Part shown: one piece after another, positions 29,164 through 37,785 of the stretch
Layout of the letters: every line of letters starts with the position of its first letter
Position numbering within the stretch: position 1 is the first letter of the stretch
The notes under the pieces: model-generated
Told to the model about the DNA's origin: nothing
What the model saw: only the letters and a program-made list of their open reading frames with translations
Databases searched by the model: none
Translations under genes and position numbers: made by a program
Source of the DNA: Acidobacteriota bacterium
GTDB taxonomy: Bacteria > Acidobacteriota > Terriglobia > Bryobacterales > Bryobacteraceae
Length of the DNA: 64,000 nt
Direction: 5' to 3'
NCBI GenBank assembly: GCA_026393985.1
Contig: JAPKZB010000088.1
Coordinates: 98,159-162,158 of the forward strand

Positions 29164-31413
29164 GTGGTGATGCTGATGCGGATCTTCCCTGCCGCCCTGC
29201 TGGGCGCAACCGTGCTGCTGGCCCAGATTCCTCCCGTGAAGCCGCCTCCGGGCTTTGGTCCGAATGTGGTCTCGCCGCCGCCCGTGCAGTCCGCACCACC
29301 ACTGGCGCAAACCGCCACTCCGGAGCGGACGACACCCGTACAGATGTCAGCTTCGCTCGGCGGCCTGAACCTGCAGAACGCGGCGCTGACCGAAGTCATC
29401 GATATTCTGGCGCGCCAGCTGAAAATCAACTACATCCTGGACCCGCGCGTGAAGGGTGGAGTGGTGCTCAATACCTACGGCGAGACCAAGCAGTTGAGCC
29501 CCCGCGACCTTCTCGACATGATCCTGCGTATCAACGGCTTCGCGATGGTGCAGGTGGGCGAGGTCTACCGGATTGTCCCGATGAGCGACGCGGCACGGCT
29601 GCCGATCAAGGCCAATGTGAACGTCAAGGATCTGCCGGATAACGAGTCCGTGCAGCTCAATCTGATCTTCCTCAAGTACGCCAACGTGGAGGAGCTGACT
29701 AAGCTGCTCGAACCCTTCACGGGCGAGAACTCGAAGATGTGGTCGTATCCGCCCGCCAACCTGCTGCTCTTGATGGATGGCTCGCGCAGCATGCGGCGGA
29801 CGATGGAGCTCATTTCGCTGTTTGACAACGACACGTTCGCCTCGCAGCGCGTGAAGTTGTTCGAGGTGGAAAACGGGCGGCCCTCGGAGTTGTCGAAAGA
29901 ACTGGAGACGATCTTCAAGTCGATTTCGCTGAACGAAAAGTCGAGTCCTATTAAGTTTCTGCCGGTGGACCGGATTAATACGATCATCGTCGTAGCGGCA
30001 AATCCGTCGGCGTTTACTGAGGTGGAGACGTGGATCAAGAAGCTTGATGTGCCGGTGCAGATCACCGCGGGGTCGATTGATAACTATGTCTACCGGGTGA
30101 AGTATGGCCGGGCGGACATGATGTCGATGGCGATCATGATGCTCTACAGTGCCGATGGGGGCATGGGGATGATGGGAATGATGAGCATGATGAGCATGAT
30201 GAGCATGATGGGCGGCGGTATGGGCGGGATGGGCATGGGCGGGATGGGCATGGGTGGCATGGGCATGGGTGGCATGGGCATGGGCGGCATGGGCATGGGC
30301 GGCATGGGCATGGGTGGCATGGGCATGGGCGGGATGGGAATGGGCGGTTTTGGCATGGGGATGGGCATGGGCTACCCGATGGTCACCCAAGGTCTGCCGG
30401 CCAACGCCCAGCAGGCCGCCACGATGGGAACCGGGGGGACGACCCCGATGGATCGCACAGGTACCTACCTGGGTGCCGGTGCAGCGGGGACGCAGGCCGT
30501 CAAGGGCCCCCGCGTGGTGCCCAACCCGATGGACAACACGATCATCATTCAAGGCACGCCGGCCGAATACGAGGGGATTCTCAAGATCCTGAAGCAGCTG
30601 GATATTCCTCCGCGGCAGGTGCTCATCGAAGCCAAGATCTACGAAGTCAGCCTGACCGGCGCTTTTGCTAACGGGATTGCAGCGTTCCTGCAGAAGAAAG
30701 AGGCGTCGGCGGGTACGGGCAGGCAGGCTGGGTCGCGGGATTTTGTGGGATCGCTGGCGAGTGGCGCACTGAATCTGTCGGCCGGGGCGCTCGTGGGACA
30801 GAGTCGGGAGCTGCTTGCCTTTCTCTCGTCGGCCGAGAATGAGGCCCGGACGCGGGTCATCTCGGCGCCGAGCATGATTGCCACGGATTCGATTGCGGCG
30901 TCGATCAACGTCGGCACTGAGGTGCCCACCCTGACGGCCCAGGCGGCGACCGGGGTGCAGAGCGGCGGCAGTTCGCTGTTTGCCAACAACATCTCGAACC
31001 GCAACAGTGGGGTCACGATGAACATTACCGCCCGCGTCAACCCGAGTGGCATTGTGACCATGCTTATCAATCAAGAGGTCAGCGCGCCGATTGCCCCGGC
31101 GGCGGGCTCCATCAACTCGCCTTCCTTCTCGAAACGCACACTCAACACGCAGGTGACCGTGGAGGATGGGGACACGATCGCCATTGGCGGCATCATCAAC
31201 GAAACCAACACGCAGTCCTCGGCGGGCATTCCGGTGCTGCACCGGATTCCGATCTTGGGGTGGGGTTTTGGCAGCAAGTCGTTCAGTAGAGAACGGACCG
31301 AGCTGATCGTCTTCATGACGCCGCGAGTGATTTACGACACCAAAGAGATCACCGAGGCCAGCGAAGAGTTGAAGAGCCGGATGCGCCGTTTGCGGAAGAT
31401 CATGAAGGAATAA
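29164..31413 (+). CDS. gspD: type II secretion system secretin GspD with Met/Gly repeat insert
   Basis: LNLQNAALTEVIDILARQLKINYILDPRVKG...PRQVLIEAKIYEVSL...TVEDGDTIAIGGIINE...RIPILGWGF. Confidence 0.93.
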   Translation: MVMLMRIFPAALLGATVLLAQIPPVKPPPGFGPNVVSPPPVQSAPPLAQTATPERTTPVQMSASLGGLNLQNAALTEVIDILARQLKINYILDPRVKGGVVLNTYGETKQLSPRDLLDMILRINGFAMVQVGEVYRIVPMSDAARLPIKANVNVKDLPDNESVQLNLIFLKYANVEELTKLLEPFTGENSKMWSYPPANLLLLMDGSRSMRRTMELISLFDNDTFASQRVKLFEVENGRPSELSKELETIFKSISLNEKSSPIKFLPVDRINTIIVVAANPSAFTEVETWIKKLDVPVQITAGSIDNYVYRVKYGRADMMSMAIMMLYSADGGMGMMGMMSMMSMMSMMGGGMGGMGMGGMGMGGMGMGGMGMGGMGMGGMGMGGMGMGGMGMGGFGMGMGMGYPMVTQGLPANAQQAATMGTGGTTPMDRTGTYLGAGAAGTQAVKGPRVVPNPMDNTIIIQGTPAEYEGILKILKQLDIPPRQVLIEAKIYEVSLTGAFANGIAAFLQKKEASAGTGRQAGSRDFVGSLASGALNLSAGALVGQSRELLAFLSSAENEARTRVISAPSMIATDSIAASINVGTEVPTLTAQAATGVQSGGSSLFANNISNRNSGVTMNITARVNPSGIVTMLINQEVSAPIAPAAGSINSPSFSKRTLNTQVTVEDGDTIAIGGIINETNTQSSAGIPVLHRIPILGWGFGSKSFSRERTELIVFMTPRVIYDTKEITEASEELKSRMRRLRKIMKE
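30163..30372 (+). repeat. Tandem repeat encoding MSM / GMGGMGM units inside gspD
   Basis: Repeated atgggcatgggcggc-type units giving GMGGMGMGGMGMGG... Confidence 0.95.
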
Positions 31414-31489
31414 TTCCGGCCACGAAACTTGGAGGCCTTCTGCGGGTTAGAATCGAATCGGCCCGTTCTGACCCGCCGTTCTCATCCGC

Positions 31490-34400
31490 ATGACACTGCA
31501 CCGTTTCGTCCGTTCCGCTGTCCTGGTAGGGGGTCTGCTGGCTGCTGCCCCTGCCTTCTGCCAATCCACGCCCGTTGACGTCGGGAGCGGATCGATTGAT
31601 CCGGTCGTCCGGGAACAATTCGTTAACGCGTTCTTCCGGAACGGGTTTGCGGGCCTGGTGACGACGCCGCCGGTAGCCGATGTCCGGCGTTACGGCACGA
31701 CGGGTTTAATTCAGGAGTTCAATCCGCTGGTGGGCGCCGGCGGACGGCTGGCGCTGGTGAAGGCGAATACGAGCACCACCCTGATTAACGACCAGACCGG
31801 GGTCTATCAGGTGCTGGCGCTGCTCTATGCCCATTACACGTCGGTGAACGTGGCCACGGCCGGTTACCCGACGATGGACACCGCCTCCTGCCCTGGCGCC
31901 GCGGCCGGCACCTGCTTCTGGCAGCTGTTCGATAAGTCCTATGCGCTGTTTGCCTACTCGGCGCCGCTCGCCAATGGCACGCAGAACTTTACCGTTCGCG
32001 ATCCTTACTACACGCGCTGGCAAGGCGCGGGCGGCATTGCCGTCCTCGGGCCGGCCACTTCGGCCGAGACGGCTGCCACCAGTTCGGCGGGCAGCGCCTA
32101 CACAGCTCAAACGTTCCAGAACGGCCTCATCTTCAGCATCACCTCCGGCAACCTGCGCGGCCGGGAGGTCGTCGTACTGCCGCCGGTGACGGCAACGTAC
32201 CTGGCCAACGGCGGTCCCGGCGGGTTTCTGGGGCTGCCCGCGGGAGCCCCGGTGCAGTTGGGAGTGGGCCGCTTCCGGCAGACGTTCGAGGGCGGCGCCA
32301 TCGACTACGACACCTCCGGCGGAGCGACGGTGCGGCTGCCGGTCTACTCGGTGGGGCTGACCCCGAGCCCGGCCACGGTGACGCTGCAACTGAACCAGAC
32401 GCTGCAGGTGACTGCCGCGCCACAGGCGCTGAATGGCGCCGCTCTTACGGACCGGCCCGTGGTCTGGACAACAACCAACGGCCGAGTGGTGTCTGTGCAG
32501 GCGACCGGGGCGACCGCTACGCTGCGGGCGGTGGGCGGCGGGGTAGCCTCGGTGACGGCGACGTCGGAAGGGCGGACGAGTTCGCCCATTCAGATCTTTG
32601 TGCAGACCACCTGCTGCCAGGTGGGGGAAGGGGCGCCGAACGCCACCGCGGCGCAGGCGTTTCAGGACGCGGTGACGCGGAACCGCTTGGTACTGCAACT
32701 GCCCGGGCGCTATCCGGTGCGCCGGGCGGGCAACGGCTTCGTTCAGGAAGTGGCGACAGCCAACGGTGGTCGCGCGGTGCTGGCGCTGCCGGACCGCGTG
32801 GCGCAGGCGTTTGTTCTGTCCGGTCTGCTGCTGGCGCGCTACGAGGACCTGGGCGGTCCGGCGGGGATTCTGGGTTATCCGCTCTCGGACGCTACCAGCG
32901 GAGGACGCCAGAGTTTTGAGAACGGGGTCTTGGCCGGTTCGCCCGTGCGCCTGGTGACCGGCGCGTTGCTGACGCGCTGGCAGGCGCTGGGGCTCGAAAC
33001 CGGGGTCGCTGGCCCGCCGGTGAGCGATGTGGCGGCATTTTTTACCTTCGCGGCGACGAACGGAACGCAGCAGGCGTTCCGGTCCGGGGCGCTCCACAGT
33101 GTTCCGTTGGCGGGACGGGTCCACTTCACAACGGGGGCGATCCACGCCAAGTATCTGCAAATGGGCGGGCCCGGTGGGCGGCTGGGCGCTCCCACCAATG
33201 ATGAGTACGCCTTGGGCGGCGGGCGGCGGCAGGATTTTGAGGGCGGCTACCTGCAGGTGGCCGCGGGAGCGGCGGAGGCCACGGCGGTGGAGTCGGCGCG
33301 GCAACCGTTGGTCAGCGCGACACCGGGTGTGGTCATCGCGGGGAGCCGCGTGCGGCTGGCACTGGGTGGATTTGGCGAGAACCGGCGTATCCGCGTGCGC
33401 GTGACCGGCGAGCCGGACTTTTTTGTGCAGCCGGCCAACGGGGCGCACGCCTGGGAGATGCTCATTCGCCCGACGGCGAGCCCGCGCACGATTACGGTGG
33501 CGGCGGACGATACCGAGCAGAGGCTTTCGGCGCAGACTACCTTTAGCATCCGGCCGCTGGCGGATCTGCGTCCGCGGCTGGTGAAGCTGCGGGGAGATAG
33601 CCAGACGGGCGCGCCGGGCTCCTTGCTGGGGGTACCTTTGCGGGTGCAACTGGTGGACGAGTCGAACAATCCGCTCGCGGGCGTGGCGGTGGCGTTCCGG
33701 CCCTCGCCGGGGGCTGCGTTGACGCGGGCCTCGTCGGTTACCGACAGCAATGGCGAGGCGGAGGCCGTAGTCCGGCTGCCGGCCCGGGAGGGGATTGCGC
33801 TGATTACGGCCGAGGCGCTGCAGCAGGTGGTGACCTTCCAGGCGCGGATGACCGGGGCGGGGTTGAGCTCGTTTCCGCGGGTTACCGACAGCGGCGATCC
33901 TTATATCGCTTCGGCGGCTGCTATCGTGCGTTACCTGCAGGAGCGCGGCGACCTCCCTTTGACGGGCACGCCAGCGACCCCTGCGGCGCTGGCGGCGCAC
34001 TTGAAGGCGTTCTGCGCGTTTGACAGCGCCGGGGCACAGCTTTGTGACGGACTGCTCGACAACGGGATCGCCAACCTGTGGCGGCTGCCGGCTTATGTTT
34101 CCGGCAACCTGGAAGCGATCGCGCTGGCGCCCACCGAAACGGCGTTGCGCGATGCGGTGGCGGCGGGGCCGGTGCTGGTGAGCCTGGCTCTCGAGAACGC
34201 TATGGCACATGCGGTGGTGGCGACGGGCATCGGGGCAAACGGAGAGGTGCTGATCATGGACCCCAGCCCCACGTTTGGCCGCCCTTCGCTGGGCGAGTAC
34301 CTAATGGGGTTCAGCGCGGGGAACATCACATATAAAGGACGCATCGCGGGGTTGCTGCGCCTCGAGCCGCGAGCACCGGCGAGTCCCGGCTTTTTGGTGG

Positions 34401-35290
34401 TCGCGGGCAGCGCCACGCCGGAGGTGGCGGGGCCTGCGGGTGTTTGCGGGGCGACCTTCGCGGTGGTTCGCGCCGAGGCGGCGACGCAGTTCCGGGTTTG
34501 CGACGGGATCGAACCGGTGTATCAGTTGGATTTCACGGCGCCGGGGCGCTTCACGGCAACGGTGACGGACTTGGCGGCGATTGGGGCGCGGTATTTGCTG
34601 AACGGGGAGCAGGCTGCTTCGTACCGGGTGGCTCGTCCGGCGCTGCTGTGGGAAGTGAGCCCGTTGACGGCTTCGTTTGGAGCGATGCAGGTGCTCAATG
34701 GAGCAAGTTTTGCGCCGGATCTGGCGCCGGGGGCGCTGGTGAGCGTCTTTGGGGTAGGTCTCGGGCGGCGGGGAGCGGCCACGACGGCCGAAATTGCCGG
34801 CCGGCCGGTGACGGTACTCTTCAGCAGTCCGTTTCAAGTCAACCTGGCGTTACCGCTGGACCTTCCGGCGGGGAGCTACACGCTCACCCTGCGGTCGTCC
34901 TTTGGGGTGGCCGAAGGTACGATTGAGCTGCGGGACGTGGCGCCGGCGATCTTCCGGCTGGGCGAGGGGCAGATGACGGTGGTGAACGCCAATGGCCAAT
35001 TGAACAGCGCGGCGCAGCCCGCGGCGCGGGGCTCGGCGGTGGTTTTGTACGGCACCGGGTTTGGCGCCGTGGTTCCGCAGGGAAATCTGACGCGGACGCA
35101 ACGGCCGGTGTCGGCCCGGATCAATGGCCTCGAGGTACCGATTGGGTACAGTGGACTCGCCCCTGGATACATTGGACTCTACCAGGTGAACGTGACGTTG
35201 CCGCTCGACATGCCACCGGGGCTGTTCCAGACGATGGAACTGCGGCAGGGCGGGGTGGCTGCGAATCCGCTAAGCATCTCCATTCAATAG
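31490..35290 (+). CDS. large exported multidomain protein: LGFP-like repeats, Big2-like Ig, C39-like domain, TIGR03437-type C-terminus
   Basis: LGGPAGILGYPLSD..., MGGPGGRLGAPTND...; Ig-like VWTTTNGRVVSVQ; AHAVVATGIGANGEVLIMDPSP; QVLNGASFAPDLAPGALVSVFGVGL...VVLYGTGFGAV. Confidence 0.8.
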   Translation: MTLHRFVRSAVLVGGLLAAAPAFCQSTPVDVGSGSIDPVVREQFVNAFFRNGFAGLVTTPPVADVRRYGTTGLIQEFNPLVGAGGRLALVKANTSTTLINDQTGVYQVLALLYAHYTSVNVATAGYPTMDTASCPGAAAGTCFWQLFDKSYALFAYSAPLANGTQNFTVRDPYYTRWQGAGGIAVLGPATSAETAATSSAGSAYTAQTFQNGLIFSITSGNLRGREVVVLPPVTATYLANGGPGGFLGLPAGAPVQLGVGRFRQTFEGGAIDYDTSGGATVRLPVYSVGLTPSPATVTLQLNQTLQVTAAPQALNGAALTDRPVVWTTTNGRVVSVQATGATATLRAVGGGVASVTATSEGRTSSPIQIFVQTTCCQVGEGAPNATAAQAFQDAVTRNRLVLQLPGRYPVRRAGNGFVQEVATANGGRAVLALPDRVAQAFVLSGLLLARYEDLGGPAGILGYPLSDATSGGRQSFENGVLAGSPVRLVTGALLTRWQALGLETGVAGPPVSDVAAFFTFAATNGTQQAFRSGALHSVPLAGRVHFTTGAIHAKYLQMGGPGGRLGAPTNDEYALGGGRRQDFEGGYLQVAAGAAEATAVESARQPLVSATPGVVIAGSRVRLALGGFGENRRIRVRVTGEPDFFVQPANGAHAWEMLIRPTASPRTITVAADDTEQRLSAQTTFSIRPLADLRPRLVKLRGDSQTGAPGSLLGVPLRVQLVDESNNPLAGVAVAFRPSPGAALTRASSVTDSNGEAEAVVRLPAREGIALITAEALQQVVTFQARMTGAGLSSFPRVTDSGDPYIASAAAIVRYLQERGDLPLTGTPATPAALAAHLKAFCAFDSAGAQLCDGLLDNGIANLWRLPAYVSGNLEAIALAPTETALRDAVAAGPVLVSLALENAMAHAVVATGIGANGEVLIMDPSPTFGRPSLGEYLMGFSAGNITYKGRIAGLLRLEPRAPASPGFLVVAGSATPEVAGPAGVCGATFAVVRAEAATQFRVCDGIEPVYQLDFTAPGRFTATVTDLAAIGARYLLNGEQAASYRVARPALLWEVSPLTASFGAMQVLNGASFAPDLAPGALVSVFGVGLGRRGAATTAEIAGRPVTVLFSSPFQVNLALPLDLPAGSYTLTLRSSFGVAEGTIELRDVAPAIFRLGEGQMTVVNANGQLNSAAQPAARGSAVVLYGTGFGAVVPQGNLTRTQRPVSARINGLEVPIGYSGLAPGYIGLYQVNVTLPLDMPPGLFQTMELRQGGVAANPLSISIQ

Positions 35291-35361
35291 GCTTATCTCC
35301 TTTCTCCCGCTTGGCGCGGCGGTCTCGGTGGTGTAGCCAGCCGGGGGAAAGGAGATTGGCC
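35290..35361. other. Long imperfect inverted repeat (hairpin)
   Basis: ATCTCCTTTCTCCCG ... CGGGGGAAAGGAGAT (one G-U) extended by CTTGGC/GCCAG; no T tract. Confidence 0.75.
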
Positions 35362-35426
35362 CTTGAACTGCATCCCTGACACTGACTCCACGGCCCTCCC
35401 GGTTCAAGTTGCTGGAAAACAACCAC

Positions 35427-35455
35427 TTGACTTGCCGAGGTGGAGATGTTAAAAC
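35427..35455 (+). promoter_or_regulatory. candidate sigma70-type promoter for the 634-aa exported protein
   Basis: TTGACT - 17 nt - TAAAAC; predicted leader of about 220 nt. Confidence 0.5.
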
Positions 35456-35680
35456 GTAGAGGACTGCGTCTACTCAGGGTTAGGCGGTTTTGTGTCTAGC
35501 AGGACCGCGAGTACGAACGAATGACAAAAACATAAAGATTAGCTTGGCTCGAAAGGGACCGTCGATCAGTGGCAAATCGCGAACAGCAGGCCCGAACGGT
35601 GAGTTTCTCGAGACCAGGTCAAAGCGGTAAAAAGGTAGTCCCTCATCAATTCGAATTTTTTATTCCACAAGGAGAAGGAA

Positions 35681-37585
35681 ATGGCAGATTTCCGCAAATG
35701 GTTCCCGGTATTGGCTGTTGCCTCGCTGATGTTCGGCGCGGCAGCCTCCGCCAATGCCCAACCGGCGTTTAGCTGTAGCACGAACGCTGGCGTTCCGCCG
35801 ATCGTTCGCGCGGAAGGGCTGACGGAACTCGTTGGTGACTTGATCTTGAATTGCACCGGTGGTGTGCCGACCGCGGCTGGCGCGGCGGTTCCCCAGGTGA
35901 ACTTCCAGATCTTTTTGAACACCAACGTGACCTCCCGTCTGCTCAGTGATCCCTGGAGCGAAGCGCTCCTCATGATCGACGAGCCGAATGGTGCGGCCAA
36001 TAGCGCTGGTAACCTCCGGTATTGCACCACCCTCGGTGGTTGCACGATGACGGGTGTTGGCACGGCGGGTGGTGTGAACTACCTCGCTGGCGACTCCCGC
36101 AACACCAATCCTGCGAACGTGTTCCAGGGCCGTCAGGCTGGTGCGAACCAGATCGTGTGGCTCGGTGTGCCGATTGATCCTCCCGGCACCACCGCTACCC
36201 GCATCGTCCGCATCACCAACGTCCGTGCGAACGCCAACCAGCTTGGTGTGAGCTCGACCCTGATCCCGACCCAGATCGTGATGTTCGTTTCGGCGACCTC
36301 GACGACCTCGATCCCGATCAACAACCCCCAGCAGACCGTGGCTTTCATCCAGCCCGGTATGACCTTCAGCACCCGGACGTTGTCTAGCGCCAACTATCTG
36401 CAGTGCGTGTCGAACAACAGCAGCGCTGCCACCAGCAGCAGCTCGGCGATGACCAGCACGCGGCACATCCTCCGCTTCACGGAAGGTTTTGCTTCTGCAT
36501 TCAAGAAGCGCGTGAACGGTTTGGAAGGCAATGCTGACACCAACGTTGCTCCGATTGATCAGAACACCCCGAACAACAACTTCTTCACGGAGTCGGGCTT
36601 CTACAACGCGAACGTCGTTTCGGCGGGTAACAACACCGGCGGTCTGACGACCAACATCGCTTCGGCCGGTCTTGCTTCGCAGGGTACCCGTCTGATGGCG
36701 CGGTTCACCAACGTTCCGGCTGGTGTTGTGCTCTACGCTTCGGTTTATGGCGTGACCTCCAGCTCGACCCCGGCTCTGACGGGCGCTGCCGTAGCTTCTA
36801 ACTCGGCGCTTCGTCTGGTGTCCACGGATGCCAGCGGCAGCGGTTCGTTCTCGGCCGTCTCTGCGACCAACTCCTCGAGCGAGAGCTCGCTTGCGATCGC
36901 CTCCGCCCCGATCTCGCTCAGCAATGGTGCGGGTACCGCGGTTTGGGAAGTCGTGGTGGCGAATCCGTTCCAGGTCCAGGACTTCGAAGTTGCGGTTTCG
37001 GTGGCTTATGTCGCCAACACCAGCAACAACCTGCCTGGTCTCGGCACCGCCTCGGTGGCTGGCAGCTTCGCGCCGCTCAGCACCGTGACGACTGCTTCCA
37101 CCTCTAACCTGCAGCCCCGTTTTGCGGATACGAGCTCTGCTCGGACCCTGTTCAACGTGAACGCTTGCAGCACGAACATCCTGTTCCCGTTCCTGACCAA
37201 CCAGGTGGGCTTCGACTCGGGTATCGCGATTGCGAACACCTCGACCGATCCCTTCGGCACTGCTCCGCAGGCTGGTCCGTGTAAGCTGAACTACTACGGT
37301 GAGACCACCGGTGGTGGGGCGGCTCCCGCGGCGCAGACCTCGGCGGTGGTTCCGTCTGGTCGGACTTTGACGGCGACCCTGTCGAGCGGTGGTAACTACG
37401 GAATCGCGGCTACGCCGGGCTTCCAGGGTTACGTGATTGCCCAGTGTAACTTCCAGTATGGCCACGGCTTCGCTTACATCAGCGACGTCGGTGCCAACCG
37501 GATCGCTGAGGCCTATCTCGCCCTCGTGATGGACGCTGCGCTCTCGACCCGGACGCTTGTCTTCTCCGAGACCCTCGGCCACTAA
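35681..37585 (+). CDS. exported protein of unknown function (634 aa), possibly an abundant surface protein
   Basis: Signal peptide MADFRKWFPVLAVASLMFGAAASANAQ; AAGGAGAAGG SD; Thr/Asn/Ser/Ala-rich; terminator after stop. Confidence 0.85.
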   Translation: MADFRKWFPVLAVASLMFGAAASANAQPAFSCSTNAGVPPIVRAEGLTELVGDLILNCTGGVPTAAGAAVPQVNFQIFLNTNVTSRLLSDPWSEALLMIDEPNGAANSAGNLRYCTTLGGCTMTGVGTAGGVNYLAGDSRNTNPANVFQGRQAGANQIVWLGVPIDPPGTTATRIVRITNVRANANQLGVSSTLIPTQIVMFVSATSTTSIPINNPQQTVAFIQPGMTFSTRTLSSANYLQCVSNNSSAATSSSSAMTSTRHILRFTEGFASAFKKRVNGLEGNADTNVAPIDQNTPNNNFFTESGFYNANVVSAGNNTGGLTTNIASAGLASQGTRLMARFTNVPAGVVLYASVYGVTSSSTPALTGAAVASNSALRLVSTDASGSGSFSAVSATNSSSESSLAIASAPISLSNGAGTAVWEVVVANPFQVQDFEVAVSVAYVANTSNNLPGLGTASVAGSFAPLSTVTTASTSNLQPRFADTSSARTLFNVNACSTNILFPFLTNQVGFDSGIAIANTSTDPFGTAPQAGPCKLNYYGETTGGGAAPAAQTSAVVPSGRTLTATLSSGGNYGIAATPGFQGYVIAQCNFQYGHGFAYISDVGANRIAEAYLALVMDAALSTRTLVFSETLGH

Positions 37586-37603
37586 ACAACAAGCAACGCA
37601 ACC

Positions 37604-37643
37604 GGCAATGGGGGGAGGCGCAAGCCTCTCCCCGTTGCCTTTT
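37604..37643 (+). terminator. rho-independent terminator
   Basis: GGCAATGGGGGGAGGC-GCAA-GCCTCTCCCCGTTGCC-TTTT. Confidence 0.85.
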
Positions 37644-37785
37644 CAGCCGCCCGTGGCGCCGCGAAACAGAAGACCCCTGCTTGTAGTACTAGCCTTCCAG
37701 TGTTACAGTGTTGGTTGTCTTCCTTGGCTTCCCGTCTCCGCTCTCCTGTTGTTCGCGTCCACAATCCCCATCTTTCGAGGTAGCA

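Noticed and set aside
31706-34210. 834-aa minus-strand ORF opposite the LGFP/C39 protein
   Set aside because: Arg/His/Gln-rich low-complexity translation; sense strand has clear domains and a signal peptide
35361-35410. GGTTCAAG as a tRNA T-arm-like signal
   Set aside because: No acceptor stem, D-arm or anticodon arm at suitable distances
35540-35640. Possible GEMM/c-di-GMP riboswitch in the 35681 leader (GGCAAA ... GGTCAAAGC)
   Set aside because: Only short fragments resemble the consensus; no convincing GNRA tetraloop or helix order
35660-37582. 640-aa minus-strand ORF opposite the 634-aa exported protein
   Set aside because: Sense ORF has SD, signal peptide, biased codons and a terminator; antisense is an artefact of that codon bias
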